A stretch of 64,000 nt of DNA from NCBI RefSeq assembly GCF_900115665.1, contig NZ_FOXH01000002.1, forward strand, positions 513,670 to 577,669. The letters run 5' to 3'. The notes beneath the pieces are model-generated. The model had not been told where the DNA came from. It ran no database searches and saw only the letters and a list, made by a program, of their open reading frames with translations. This stretch comes from Pseudarcicella hirudinis. Its GTDB lineage: Bacteria; Bacteroidota; Bacteroidia; Cytophagales; Spirosomataceae. A program made the translations under genes and the position numbers. Shown here in pieces: positions 37,321 to 46,922 of the stretch (within the stretch, counting starts at the first letter, position 1; every line of letters begins with the position of its first letter).

Positions 37321-38217
37321 TTAAAAAATCTGACCGATGCCGAAAGTAACAACAAACAGCAAGGTTGTCAGGGCCATTCTTTTCAAAAACGGATCAATTT
37401 CTGCCGGATTTTCACCTGCTGATACACCTTTTCCGATTTTGATTAGCAGCGGCAAGGTGATTATGAACAGCCATTTTGCCCAGGAAGTGCTGTCTGATGA
37501 TGCCACATAAATTACACCGCATAAAAAGCCCGCAATTAATAAACACCACTGATAAATAACGGCTTTATCTTTTCCTAAGCGAACAGGAATAGAATTTTTC
37601 CCGGTTTTAATATCCGAATCAATATCCCGGATGTTGTTAATATTTAAAACGCCTACGGCAAAAAGACCGCAGCTTGTGGCTGGCAATATCAAAGACCAGT
37701 CGAGTAAATGTGTCTGAAGATAATATGTCCCCATTACGCCAACCCAGCCAAAAAAGATTAGAACAGAAATGTCGCCCAGACCCATATAACCATAAGGCCG
37801 TTTCCCGACTGTGTAAGTGATTGCCGCAATAATCGACATAATCCCCAATCCGAAAAAAGAAAGAATTGTTTGTGTGTCACTGTTTTTCAACCCTTCATAA
37901 ATAAGCAGGGAGCCTGTTATAAACGACAATACCGACATAACAATAATGGCATTCAGCATTTGTTTTCTTGTAATAGCTCCGGTCTGAACTGCTCTGGTGG
38001 CTACTTTTCTGTCGGCGGTATCAACTCCGTTGACGGTATCCCCCAAATCATTGGCAAAATTTGACAAAACCTGGAGAAATGTAGTGGTAAGCACTGCCAG
38101 GGCAAATATTTTCCATGAAAACAGATGATGAGAAGCAGCCAGAAAACTTCCCATAAGAATACAGGAAAGGGCAAGTGGCAGGGTGCGTGGGCGTGCCGCC
38201 GAAATCCAATGAGTCAT
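37321..38217 (-). CDS. menA: 1,4-dihydroxy-2-naphthoate octaprenyltransferase
   Basis: 298 residues from the ATG at 38217, which opens the conserved MTHWISAARPRTLPLALS; the longer frame adds 19 unlikely residues. UbiA-family membrane prenyltransferase that attaches the polyprenyl chain to DHNA in menaquinone synthesis. The first Asp-rich motif NFANDLGDTVNGVDTADR is at 53-70, the second (NNIRDIDSDIKTGKNSIPVRLG) near 195-215, and about eight helices are visible. Follows the peroxidase gene by 75 bases, with a hairpin in between. Confidence 0.95.
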   Translation of the reverse strand: MTHWISAARPRTLPLALSCILMGSFLAASHHLFSWKIFALAVLTTTFLQVLSNFANDLGDTVNGVDTADRKVATRAVQTGAITRKQMLNAIIVMSVLSFITGSLLIYEGLKNSDTQTILSFFGLGIMSIIAAITYTVGKRPYGYMGLGDISVLIFFGWVGVMGTYYLQTHLLDWSLILPATSCGLFAVGVLNINNIRDIDSDIKTGKNSIPVRLGKDKAVIYQWCLLIAGFLCGVIYVASSDSTSWAKWLFIITLPLLIKIGKGVSAGENPAEIDPFLKRMALTTLLFVVTFGIGQIF

Positions 38218-38235
38218 AATTAAGGTAAAATGTAA

Positions 38236-38276
38236 GAATGCGGGAACGGGAATGAATAATTCCTGATCCCGCATTC
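38236..38276. repeat. REP-like intergenic hairpin (copy 2)
   Basis: Arms GAATGCGGGAACGGGAAT (38236-38253) and ATTCCTGATCCCGCATTC (38259-38276) pair with two mismatches. It shares the GAATGCGG/CCGCATTC core with the hairpin at 35710-35780. It lies between co-directional genes. Confidence 0.75.
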
Positions 38277-38292
38277 CGGTAAAAGCTTAAAT

Positions 38293-38916
38293 TTATTTAA
38301 TAGCATCCAAAAATTCCTGGCTTGTAGGTTTTACCGCTGAAGCAAAGAAATGAGTAAGCTCTCCTTTTTCATTAATCACATATTTACAGAAATTCCATGA
38401 TGGTTCTTTATCATTCCATCCGTTCAATTCCTTGGTACTTAACCATTTGTATAAAGAACATTTGTTTTCTCCTTTTACAACTACTTTGGAGAACATCGGG
38501 AATGTTACACCATAGTTTTTCTGACAAAAACTTGAGATTTCATTATCAGAACCAGGTTCTTGTCCGCCAAATTCGTTTGCAGGAAACCCTAATACAACCA
38601 CTTTGCCCTTATTGGCTTCATAAAACTTTTCCCAATCGCCATACTGAGGAGTATAACCGCATTTTGAAGCAGTATTAAGAATAATTACTTTTTTACCCTT
38701 ATAAACGGAAAGGTCAACATCCTTACCTTCAAGTGATTTCATTTTGAAATCATAAAGTGTCTGTTTCGCAGGAACTACCATTTCAGCCGGACGGGAAACA
38801 TAATCGTTTTTAACAAAAGGAACTGCAAGAGCGCCTAAAATTGAGCCAATTTTCATTATTTTTAGTAACATGACAAGTATAATTATTAGAATGGATGATA
38901 TGAATAATTTCTTCAT
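38293..38916 (-). CDS. Glutathione peroxidase family protein, membrane-anchored
   Basis: 207 residues. The peroxidase domain (about 52-207) has the tetrad Cys86 in NTASKCGYTPQYG, Gln119 in NEFGGQEPG, Trp174 and Asn175 in WNFCKYVI. Cys rather than selenocysteine, and Cys131 in FCQKNYGVTFPMF is a plausible resolving Cys, so thioredoxin may be the reductant. An unusual N-terminal part of about 50 residues carries two hydrophobic stretches (5-20, 23-35), which would place the enzyme at the membrane or in the periplasm. Confidence 0.93.
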   Translation of the reverse strand: MKKLFISSILIIILVMLLKIMKIGSILGALAVPFVKNDYVSRPAEMVVPAKQTLYDFKMKSLEGKDVDLSVYKGKKVIILNTASKCGYTPQYGDWEKFYEANKGKVVVLGFPANEFGGQEPGSDNEISSFCQKNYGVTFPMFSKVVVKGENKCSLYKWLSTKELNGWNDKEPSWNFCKYVINEKGELTHFFASAVKPTSQEFLDAIK

Positions 38917-39015
38917 GAATAATTAAATCAGATTGAATGACAACGCTTTAAAAAGTTTAAGGTTGAAAATCAGGAAAATGTTCCCTTTCATACCACCACA
39001 GGATTTTTCAAAGCC

Positions 39016-40794
39016 TTACATTCTGGAAGGAACGCCTACTCCTAATAACGCTATTGCCTTCTGAATTGTTTCACCTGTTATTTTAGAAAAAGCAAGTCTG
39101 AAACGAACAAGATCTTCTTCCGTTTCATTGAATATGCTTACTTCATTGTAAAAACGATTGTACGCTTTTGCCAGGTCATAAGCATACTGGGCAATAAGAG
39201 ATGGTGCATATTCTCTTCCGGCATCTGCAATTCTGTTGGGAAACTGACTCAAAAGATAAATCACCTCCTGTTCAGATTCATGCAATCCATTTAATTCAGG
39301 TAATGTTTCGAGAGAAATCCCCAATTGCTCGGCTTTTCTCAGAATAGATGAAATTCTGGCAAAAGTATATTGAATAAATGGTCCGGTATTTCCCTGGAAG
39401 TCGATAGATTCCTGTGGATTAAAAAGCATTCTTTTCTTCGGATCTACTTTCAGCAGGAAATATTTCAGGGCTCCCATTGCAAGAGTACGGTACAATTCTT
39501 CTGCTTCTTCCGAAGTGAAATCTTCAATTTTACCTAATTCATTCGTCCGTTCACGGGCAGTCTCTACCATTTCCGACATCAGGTCGTCGGCATCAACCAC
39601 TGTTCCCTCTCTTGATTTCATTTTTCCGGTAGGCAAATCAACCATACCATAACTCAGATGGAAACAGCCATCAGCATAGGATCTTCCTAGTTTTTTGATG
39701 ATTTTGAACAAAACATCAAAATGATAATCCTGCTCATTACCAACTACATAAATGGATTTTGACATATTGAAATCCTTGAATTTCAGGTCTGCCGTACCCA
39801 TATCCTGCGTGATGTACACAGAAGTACCATCTTTACGCAATACTAGTTTTTGGTCAAGTCCCTCATCAGTCAGGTCAATCCAGACTGAGCCGTCTTCTTT
39901 TTTAAAGAAAACACCTTTTGTCAATCCTTCTTCAACAGTTTCCTTGCCTAAAAGATAGGTATTTGATTCCCGGTACATTTTATCAAAACTCACGCCCATT
40001 TTTTTGTAGGTTTCATTAAAACCTGCAAAAACCCATTCATTCATTTTCTCCCAGAGCGCAACGGTTTCTGTCTCTCCGTTTTCCCATTTAAGAAGCATTT
40101 CCTGAGCTTCAATAAGCAAAGGCGCCTGTTTTTTGGCCTCATCTTCAGAAAGTCCCTGAGCTTTAAGCGCTTCGATTTCTGTTTTATAATGCTTGTCGAA
40201 TTCTACGTAATATTTTCCTACCAGGTGATCGCCTTTCATACCAGTGGATTCCGGAGTTTCACCTTTTCCGAATTTCTGGTAAGCAAGCATTGATTTACAG
40301 ATATGAATCCCCCGGTCATTTACCAGATTGGCCTTCACCACTTTATAACCGTTAGCGGCAAGAATCTGAGCAACAGAAAATCCAAGGAAATTATTTCTCA
40401 GGTGCCCCAGGTGAAGAGGTTTGTTGGTATTTGGCGAAGAATATTCCACCATCACCGTTTCATTTTTATCAGGTAACTGTCCGAAATTTTTATCTGCTGA
40501 AATTTCTTTAAAGATACTCAGCCATGTTGAATCTGAAACAGAAATATTCAAAAATCCCTGCACAACGTTGTAAGTACTGACAATCCCTGAATTTTCCTTC
40601 AAAAATTCACCAATCGTATTACCTAATTCTACCGGAGATTTGCGTAAAGTTTTTACATAGGGGAAAACAACAAAAGTATAGGTTCCTTCAAAATCTTTTT
40701 TGGTGGGCTGAAGGATAATCTCATTTTCTGAAACTTCAAATTTTTGTAATAATGCTGCTTTGATGCTGTCCTGGAGTACTTTTTCGATATTCAT
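39016..40794 (-). CDS. argS: Arginine-tRNA ligase
   Basis: 592-residue class I aminoacyl-tRNA synthetase. HIGH-type motif HLGH at 128-131 inside VEYSSPNTNKPLHLGHLRNNFLG; the KMSKS loop is GKMKSREG, as usual for ArgS variants; the N-terminal additive domain 1 (1-105) and the C-terminal DALR anticodon domain (about 470-592) are both complete and end in the conserved GVGVPSRM. Likely first gene of a run argS, gpx, menA. Confidence 0.97.
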   Translation of the reverse strand: MNIEKVLQDSIKAALLQKFEVSENEIILQPTKKDFEGTYTFVVFPYVKTLRKSPVELGNTIGEFLKENSGIVSTYNVVQGFLNISVSDSTWLSIFKEISADKNFGQLPDKNETVMVEYSSPNTNKPLHLGHLRNNFLGFSVAQILAANGYKVVKANLVNDRGIHICKSMLAYQKFGKGETPESTGMKGDHLVGKYYVEFDKHYKTEIEALKAQGLSEDEAKKQAPLLIEAQEMLLKWENGETETVALWEKMNEWVFAGFNETYKKMGVSFDKMYRESNTYLLGKETVEEGLTKGVFFKKEDGSVWIDLTDEGLDQKLVLRKDGTSVYITQDMGTADLKFKDFNMSKSIYVVGNEQDYHFDVLFKIIKKLGRSYADGCFHLSYGMVDLPTGKMKSREGTVVDADDLMSEMVETARERTNELGKIEDFTSEEAEELYRTLAMGALKYFLLKVDPKKRMLFNPQESIDFQGNTGPFIQYTFARISSILRKAEQLGISLETLPELNGLHESEQEVIYLLSQFPNRIADAGREYAPSLIAQYAYDLAKAYNRFYNEVSIFNETEEDLVRFRLAFSKITGETIQKAIALLGVGVPSRM

Positions 40795-41077
40795 TGATTT
40801 TTCCTTTTTTTCTGCACAATTCCGGTTACAGTTACGCGGAATATCCTGCGGGGGAGTCAGATCTGAGAATTGGTTCTGATTCCCAAACTTTCTTTTCCTT
40901 TTTTGGTTTTGATTTTACTGATCAAAATTAGTTTGTAAAGTTAGCCATTTTTGTTTCAAGAAATTGTAACTTGTTCTTAATAAAACTATACGAATTTTGC
41001 TGAAAACCGATCAGGCAAAATACATCCGTCCTGACAGCATAAAAAATCTGATTTTTTCAATTTATTTTCCCGGAAGA

Positions 41078-42604
41078 ATGACAAGCCTTTACCGCCTTAT
41101 GCAATTGAGACTTTTATTTTTTTTAACAGGACTTTTTGTCAATCCTGCGTTCGGGCAGCTGCAGAAAGTGACGCAGCTGGAATTTGAAAAGAATCCGAAG
41201 TTTCAGGAAATAATGGAAGTAAAACCTGTTCCGGATGGACTGGTGGTGATGGTGAAAGAAAATAGTTATTATACTTCAGATCATTTCAAATGGCACTTCA
41301 AACGACTTAATTATGCACTGGATGAAGTTTGGAGTACCAGTGTAAAACTGGAATCACGGTATGAAGATATCCATTTCTACCAGAATCAGGATTATATGTA
41401 CTGGCTGTTTGCCGAAGCCCAATCTGAAAATATCAATATTTTAAGACTTGATCTGGCTCAGGGTGAAGTGGATGAATTTAAAGGAGAATTACTGGGCAAA
41501 GTAGATATTCATCATTTTAAAGTTCTTGAAAATACCGCATATCTCGGAGGAGCCTATCAGGAAAAACCGATTGTAATTGCTTTTCCTTTTTTCAACAAGG
41601 AAGGCCGTATTTTACATGGATTGTATGATAAATATCTGGAAATAAATGCTTTAGAAGTAAATCCGCTCAGGAAGGAAATTAATGTAGTAGTAAAAGAACA
41701 TCACAAAGGGAAATGCGGGCTGGGTATTAAAACTTATGGCGCCAATGACGGAAAACTGCTGAGACATATTCATGTTCCGGGAGAAAACGGACAAAGTTTA
41801 AGTTTTATTACCGGAAAAATGCTGGATATATCAGAGCGGGAGTCTTTGCTGATCGGCAATTATTCAAATAACTGCTCAGATTTCTCCAAAGGTCTTTATC
41901 TGACCCGTTTGGAAGAGGGAGAAGAAATGGGAACGAGTATCATTAAGTTTTCCGAGTTGAAAAATTTCTTCAATTATATGTCAGCCAAAAGGCAGGAGAA
42001 AATCAGAGAAAAGATTGAACAGAAGAAAAAGGAAGGGAAGGAAGCCAATTTTAGCTATAAATTGCTGATTCATGATTTGATACCTACTGAAAAAGGGTCA
42101 ATATTAGTAGCAGAGATTTATTTCCCTCAGCAGAATTATACAAATGCCACAGTGCCTTTACTGACTACAAGACTTTCTTCAGAAAAAGCAGAAGACTACA
42201 GATTTACCCACGCTGTAGTTTGTGAATTTGATAAAAAAGGCAGGATTTTATGGGATAATGCCCTTGTTATGGACTATATGGCTTCCAAAGAGCTGACTGA
42301 ACAGGTTCAGGTAAGCAAAAAAGGAGATAGTCTGCTTCTGGCTTATCTTGATAAAGGAACGCTTAAACTGCAGGTCATGAAAGAAGGAACTATGATCGGA
42401 GAAAAACAGGATTTTGAGTTGAAATCTGATTCTACCCAGAGAAGACCTGACGAAGAAGCCAGCGTTGCAGCGTGGTACGACCAATATTACCTGACCTGGG
42501 GAGTCCGCAAAATTGAAAGTAAAAGCCCTTCTCAACCGGAAAGAGAAGTGTTCTATCTCAACAAGTTAACCTATGCTGTAAAATCCAGTTCCAAGCAACA
42601 ATAG
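41078..42604 (+). CDS. Secreted protein of unknown function
   Basis: 508 residues from the ATG at 41078, chosen because it gives a clean signal peptide (MTSLYRLMQLRLLFFLTGLFVNPAFGQ, cleaved before Gln); a second possible start is 41099. The mature protein is made of repeated short strand pairs (LEFEKNPKFQEIMEVKPVPDGLVVMVKENS, FYLNKLTYAVKSS) suggesting a propeller-like fold, interrupted by a charged helix (AKRQEKIREKIEQKKKEGK, about 306-324). No recognised domain and no T9SS C-terminal domain. It precedes tsaC by 56 bases, but that gene has its own promoter. Confidence 0.75.
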   Translation: MTSLYRLMQLRLLFFLTGLFVNPAFGQLQKVTQLEFEKNPKFQEIMEVKPVPDGLVVMVKENSYYTSDHFKWHFKRLNYALDEVWSTSVKLESRYEDIHFYQNQDYMYWLFAEAQSENINILRLDLAQGEVDEFKGELLGKVDIHHFKVLENTAYLGGAYQEKPIVIAFPFFNKEGRILHGLYDKYLEINALEVNPLRKEINVVVKEHHKGKCGLGIKTYGANDGKLLRHIHVPGENGQSLSFITGKMLDISERESLLIGNYSNNCSDFSKGLYLTRLEEGEEMGTSIIKFSELKNFFNYMSAKRQEKIREKIEQKKKEGKEANFSYKLLIHDLIPTEKGSILVAEIYFPQQNYTNATVPLLTTRLSSEKAEDYRFTHAVVCEFDKKGRILWDNALVMDYMASKELTEQVQVSKKGDSLLLAYLDKGTLKLQVMKEGTMIGEKQDFELKSDSTQRRPDEEASVAAWYDQYYLTWGVRKIESKSPSQPEREVFYLNKLTYAVKSSSKQQ

Positions 42605-42625
42605 TTTATCAACCACTGCCTTAAC

Positions 42626-42656
42626 TTGTAAGGGATAGACAAACTACGTAACTTTG
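42626..42656 (+). promoter_or_regulatory. Promoter of the YrdC/Sua5 gene
   Basis: TTG at 42626-42628, 20 bases, then TAACTTTG at 42649-42656. The predicted start site falls at about 42662, on the ATG itself. Confidence 0.6.
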
Positions 42657-42660
42657 CAGC

Positions 42661-43224
42661 ATGCAAGAAGATTATAAAAAAGCATTGGAGCATTTACGAA
42701 AGGGGGATGTTGTACTTTATCCTTCGGATACGATTTGGGGTTTGGGTTGTGATGTAAGGAACGAAAAAGCCGTTGAAAAGATTTTTCAGCTAAAAAACAG
42801 ACCTGAAAATAAGGCTTTTATTATATTGATTTCCAAAATCGAGCAACTCTCCGAGTATGTCGTACAGGTACCGGAAATAGCCTGGAACCTTGTGGAATTT
42901 GCTGAAAAGCCATTGACGGTCATTTACCCCAAAGGCAAAAATGTTGCTTCAAATCTGTTGGGGCCTGACGGTACTATTGCCATCAGATTACTCAAAGACG
43001 AATTTTGCAAAGGACTGGTTTACCGTTTTGAGAGAGCAATTGTCTCTACTTCCGCTAATATTTCAGGGCAGCCATCTCCCAAAATCTTCACTGATATTGC
43101 TCCAGAAATCACGGAGAATGTTGATTATATCCTTCAAAATCCAAAAGGAGAAAATAAAAATGCGCAGGCTTCTCAGATTGTAAAACTGGGCTTAGGCGGA
43201 GATTTTGAATTTATCAGAAAATAA
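42661..43224 (+). CDS. tsaC: L-threonylcarbamoyladenylate synthase (TsaC/YrdC/Sua5 type)
   Basis: 187 residues; makes threonylcarbamoyl-AMP from threonine, bicarbonate and ATP for the t6A37 tRNA modification. Signatures: VVLYPSDTIWGLGCDV, QLKNRPENKAFIILI, PLTVIYPKG, DGTIAIRLLKD and IVSTSANISGQPSP. Single-domain, without the Sua5 extension. The YrdC fold begins a few residues after the Met, so no later start is possible. The promoter position suggests a leaderless mRNA. A tRNA-related neighbour, the CCA-adding enzyme, follows 93 bases later. Confidence 0.93.
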   Translation: MQEDYKKALEHLRKGDVVLYPSDTIWGLGCDVRNEKAVEKIFQLKNRPENKAFIILISKIEQLSEYVVQVPEIAWNLVEFAEKPLTVIYPKGKNVASNLLGPDGTIAIRLLKDEFCKGLVYRFERAIVSTSANISGQPSPKIFTDIAPEITENVDYILQNPKGENKNAQASQIVKLGLGGDFEFIRK

Positions 43225-43317
43225 AAGTTTGAAAAGCAGGTTTTTCCTGTAAAATATCCTTGCATCTCAGAAGAGCAGAAATATTGATCCTTTTCCCGGT
43301 TTTTAGGAGGGGAGAAA

Positions 43318-44799
43318 ATGCAGAAATCGGTTAAGCCGATAAACTTTAAGGATCAGGCAAAAAGTATGAATTTCGAAGAAAATTTACATAATAACCCCAT
43401 TTTTCAATTAGTTGCCGACTCTGCAAAGGAGTTGAATATCAGTGCGTTTGTGGTTGGAGGATTTGTAAGAGACATTATTCTCAACCGTCCTTCCAAAGAC
43501 ATAGACATTGTTTGTGTTGGTTCAGGGATAGAACTGGCAGAACTGGTTGCCAGAAATTCAGGAAAAGAAGAGGTTAATCTTTCAGTATTTAAAAACTTCG
43601 GCACAGCCATGATTAATCTGGATGGCTGGGAAGTAGAGTTTGTCGGTGCCAGAAAAGAATCATATAACAGAGATTCCAGAAAACCTGTTGTAGAAGACGG
43701 AACAATTGAAGATGATCAGAACAGGAGAGATTTTACCATTAATGCGATGGCAATTTCTCTTAACGCAGACAATTTCGGAGAATTGATAGATCCTTTTGAC
43801 GGCCTGGGGGATTTACGGAGAAAAATTGTCAGGACTCCTTTAGAGCCGGGAATTACTTTTTCAGATGATCCTTTGAGAATGATGCGGGCTGTGCGGTTTG
43901 CCACACAACTGAATTTTGACATTCATCCTGATACTTTTGATGCCTTAATTAAAGAGAAAGACAGGCTGGAAATTATTTCCAGAGAGAGAATTGCAGACGA
44001 ACTGAATAAAATTATTCTTGCCAAAAGACCTTCCTACGGTTTTATGCTGCTGGATTCCTGTGGTTTGCTTCAGCTGATTTTTCCGGAATTCTGTGCCTTG
44101 AAAGGAGTGGAGACTGAGGATGGGAAAGGACATAAAGATAATTTTTACCATACATTACAGGTTTTAGACAATACTGCGCTTAAATCCGATGATTTGTGGC
44201 TGCGCTGGGCTGCCATTCTGCATGATATAGCCAAGCCTGCTACCAAGCGTTTTGACAAGAAGAAAGGCTGGACTTTCCACGGACATGAGGAGCTGGGTTC
44301 AAAAATGGTGAAACCAATCTTCCAGAACCTGAGAATGCCTCTTAATGAAAAAATGAGGTTTGTTAAGAAACTGGTTCGTCTGCACCTTCGTCCGATTGCA
44401 CTTTCTAAAGAAGAAATAACCGATTCCGCTTTAAGAAGGCTTCTTTTTGAAGCAGGAGAAGAGTTGGAATCACTTATGATACTTTGCCGTGCCGATATTA
44501 CCTCAAAAAACGGAGAAAAAGTGAAAAGGTATCTCCGTAATTTTGACATCGTTGAGGAGAAGCTGAAAGACCTTGAAGAAAGGGATAAATTGCGTCAGTT
44601 TCAACCAGTAATTACAGGAGAATTAATCATGGAAACCTTTGGCATTGCTCCTTCAAAAGAAGTGGGAATTATCAAAGTAGCAGTAAGAGAGGCAATCCTG
44701 GAAGGACAGATTGCCAACAATCTGGAATCAGGAATTCCGTTTATATTGGAAGAAGGGAAAAAGCTGGGACTTGCACCGGTAAAAATCCCGACTATCTGA
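43318..44799 (+). CDS. cca: CCA tRNA nucleotidyltransferase with HD domain
   Basis: 493 residues from the first ATG, which has an unusually good AGGAGG leader at 43305-43310; the ATG at 43366 (477 residues) is the alternative and starts nearer the conserved domain. Class II poly(A)-polymerase-like head with GGFVRD (47-52), catalytic Asp61 and Asp63 in KDIDIV, RRDFTINAMA, and the arm region DDPLRMMRAVRFA. A C-terminal HD phosphohydrolase with His302-Asp303 in LHDIAK follows. It adds or repairs the tRNA 3' CCA end; the HD part suggests phosphodiesterase or phosphatase activity. Some family members add only A or CC. Confidence 0.93.
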   Translation: MQKSVKPINFKDQAKSMNFEENLHNNPIFQLVADSAKELNISAFVVGGFVRDIILNRPSKDIDIVCVGSGIELAELVARNSGKEEVNLSVFKNFGTAMINLDGWEVEFVGARKESYNRDSRKPVVEDGTIEDDQNRRDFTINAMAISLNADNFGELIDPFDGLGDLRRKIVRTPLEPGITFSDDPLRMMRAVRFATQLNFDIHPDTFDALIKEKDRLEIISRERIADELNKIILAKRPSYGFMLLDSCGLLQLIFPEFCALKGVETEDGKGHKDNFYHTLQVLDNTALKSDDLWLRWAAILHDIAKPATKRFDKKKGWTFHGHEELGSKMVKPIFQNLRMPLNEKMRFVKKLVRLHLRPIALSKEEITDSALRRLLFEAGEELESLMILCRADITSKNGEKVKRYLRNFDIVEEKLKDLEERDKLRQFQPVITGELIMETFGIAPSKEVGIIKVAVREAILEGQIANNLESGIPFILEEGKKLGLAPVKIPTI

Positions 44800-44854
44800 T
44801 AGTATGCTATTCTTCAGGCAAAATCAGGAGAAAGGATACATTTAACCTAAAAGT

Positions 44855-46867
44855 ATGCTTTTAAGAATCTACATATTTTTTCTTTTGATTTTTGCCCTTC
44901 CTAATCTTTCTTCAGGTCAGTTAAAAATTACCTGGCCCCTTGTCAGGTCTGTTTTTCAACGGAACAGCTCTGATCAGGCTGAAGTCTATCTTTCAGGATA
45001 TAGTGCTTTGCCATTTGACAGGCTTGAATGGCAGCTGATTGACGATTCGGGTAAGCGGGATTGGAAAAAACTGGTTTTCTCAGGCCAGAATGGGACATTT
45101 CTTGGCAAAATTGTGGTGGATGCAGGTTGGTATGAACTAAAACTGAGAGGTTTTCTGAAAGATAGTCTCATTACAGAAGGAGGAGTTGATAAGTTTGGAG
45201 TAGGAGAGGTCTTTCTGGTAGCGGGACAATCAAATGCCATGGGTATTCAGGGATTAGGTGCAAAAAATGCCACAGAAACCGTTAATGTTTTTAATGTATT
45301 GAATAAAAAACTGGATGAGTCTGAAAATCTGACCATTTCGATTAATCAGCCCTCTTCTTTTCCGGTTTTTCAACAGGCATATGCTTCCACAAACATTTAT
45401 CCAACAGGAGAATCTTCCTGGATCTGGGGAGAATTAGGGGATTTGATAGCCAGTCAGCGAAAACTTCCGGTGTTATTTTTTAATTGCGGCTGGGCTGCGG
45501 CCTCTTCCCAGAACTGGAGCGAATCGGCTGATAGCCTTCCGACACTGAATAATTACATCGGCAAAAACTGGTCGAATCTGCAACCCTATGCCAATCTGAA
45601 AAATTCACTGAGAAACCTTCATACCCTGTTCGGACTTCGTTCTGTTTTATGGCAGCATGGAGAATCTGATGCCGCCCATTTTCCGATATCTGCTAAAAAT
45701 TACCAGAAAAATGTTCAGAACGTTATCAACAGAAGCCGGGAACACCTGAACTGGAATATCTCATGGGCTATTGCAAGATCTACGATCAGTGCAGATGTTA
45801 AGCAGCCGAATATGGTTGTGATTGATGCACAGACTGCTTTGATTAATGTTTCAGGGAATAATACCTTTGCCGGGCCAAATACGGACGTAGTGCTTTCTCC
45901 AAGACCGGCGCATGGTCATTTTGAAAATATCAAAGGAGGTATTCAGGGAATTACCCAGGCTGCCGAGCTTTGGAATAAGGCCCTGGATGATAATTTCTAC
46001 AGACAATCCAAACCATTTATACCACAGAAACTTATTATTCCCAAGCCTCTTCCGCAGACAATCAGTACCGGCAAAAACTTTAACGTGTTTTTTCAGCATG
46101 ATGGATTTAGCAGTAAAAGTTTTACCGTTCAGCTTCTTGGAAGTGATGGTAATTATCTGGCTGAACTGGGGAAAGGTGCTGAGAGCCCGATTCAGGTTAA
46201 GATCCCTCTGAGTTTTGTGGATGGAATATTCAAAATCAGAGTGGTTTCTTATGAGCCCCTGGCCGGAGGTGTAGCAAGCAATGATTTTGCTATCAATCCT
46301 CAAAGTTCAGCGTTAATTGATTTTCAGGGGAAAAAAACCGGAAAAAATAACTTACTTGGCTGGATGGTTTCACGGAGTGATTCTATTCGTAAACTAATCG
46401 TTCAACGGAGTGTTGATGGTAAAAACTTTAAAGATGCTGCTGAAGTGACGGTAGTTAAAAGTGCTGAAATTCAGCAATATAGCTGGACGGAAGAAAATCC
46501 GGTAAGTAATATGGTATATTTTCGCCTGAAAATTACTGGGATTGATAATGCAGACAGATTTTCGGAGATCAGGAAATTACCTGAACCGGAGAAAGTATTA
46601 GGCACAGATGACATTTTTCCGGCAGACCTGATTTTATTTCCGAATCCCGTAAAAGGCAGGGATATTTTTCTGAATAACAGATGGGACAAACCTTCATTTC
46701 TTCTTTACGATATTTCCGGGAAAGAAATAGCTGAATTGAACACATTTTCCCGCATAAATGATCAGACCCGGATCACATTGCCTTTGGGGCTGCCTTTCGG
46801 AATGTATATCCTCAAACTGATTGTTTCCGGAAAAAGCAAGGACTTTAAGGTCTGGTATAATCAATAA
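44855..46867 (+). CDS. Sialate O-acetylesterase-like SGNH hydrolase with T9SS sorting domain
   Basis: 670 residues: signal peptide to about 20, a strand-rich N-terminal domain, the SGNH esterase core with Ser126 in VFLVAGQSNAMG and WQHGESD (266-272), late His near 350 in RPAHGHF, an Ig-like segment (about 390-480), another beta domain, and a type A T9SS C-terminal domain at about 593-670 (FPNPVKGRDIFL ... LYDISGKEI ... GMYILKL). It should be exported through the outer membrane and attached or released. Carbohydrate O-acetyl groups are the probable substrate; sialic acid itself is not proven. Codes for no nearby partner. Confidence 0.9.
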   Translation: MLLRIYIFFLLIFALPNLSSGQLKITWPLVRSVFQRNSSDQAEVYLSGYSALPFDRLEWQLIDDSGKRDWKKLVFSGQNGTFLGKIVVDAGWYELKLRGFLKDSLITEGGVDKFGVGEVFLVAGQSNAMGIQGLGAKNATETVNVFNVLNKKLDESENLTISINQPSSFPVFQQAYASTNIYPTGESSWIWGELGDLIASQRKLPVLFFNCGWAAASSQNWSESADSLPTLNNYIGKNWSNLQPYANLKNSLRNLHTLFGLRSVLWQHGESDAAHFPISAKNYQKNVQNVINRSREHLNWNISWAIARSTISADVKQPNMVVIDAQTALINVSGNNTFAGPNTDVVLSPRPAHGHFENIKGGIQGITQAAELWNKALDDNFYRQSKPFIPQKLIIPKPLPQTISTGKNFNVFFQHDGFSSKSFTVQLLGSDGNYLAELGKGAESPIQVKIPLSFVDGIFKIRVVSYEPLAGGVASNDFAINPQSSALIDFQGKKTGKNNLLGWMVSRSDSIRKLIVQRSVDGKNFKDAAEVTVVKSAEIQQYSWTEENPVSNMVYFRLKITGIDNADRFSEIRKLPEPEKVLGTDDIFPADLILFPNPVKGRDIFLNNRWDKPSFLLYDISGKEIAELNTFSRINDQTRITLPLGLPFGMYILKLIVSGKSKDFKVWYNQ

Positions 46868-46902
46868 AAAACAGAAACCTTTTTCAAAGCTTCTGTTTTC
46901 CT
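46868..46902. terminator. Bidirectional hairpin between esterase and SDR genes
   Basis: AAAACAGAA (46867-46876 region) pairs with TTCTGTTTT (46891-46899), between convergent stop codons. Confidence 0.65.
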
Positions 46903-46922
46903 GATTTTACAGAAGAAAGTGT

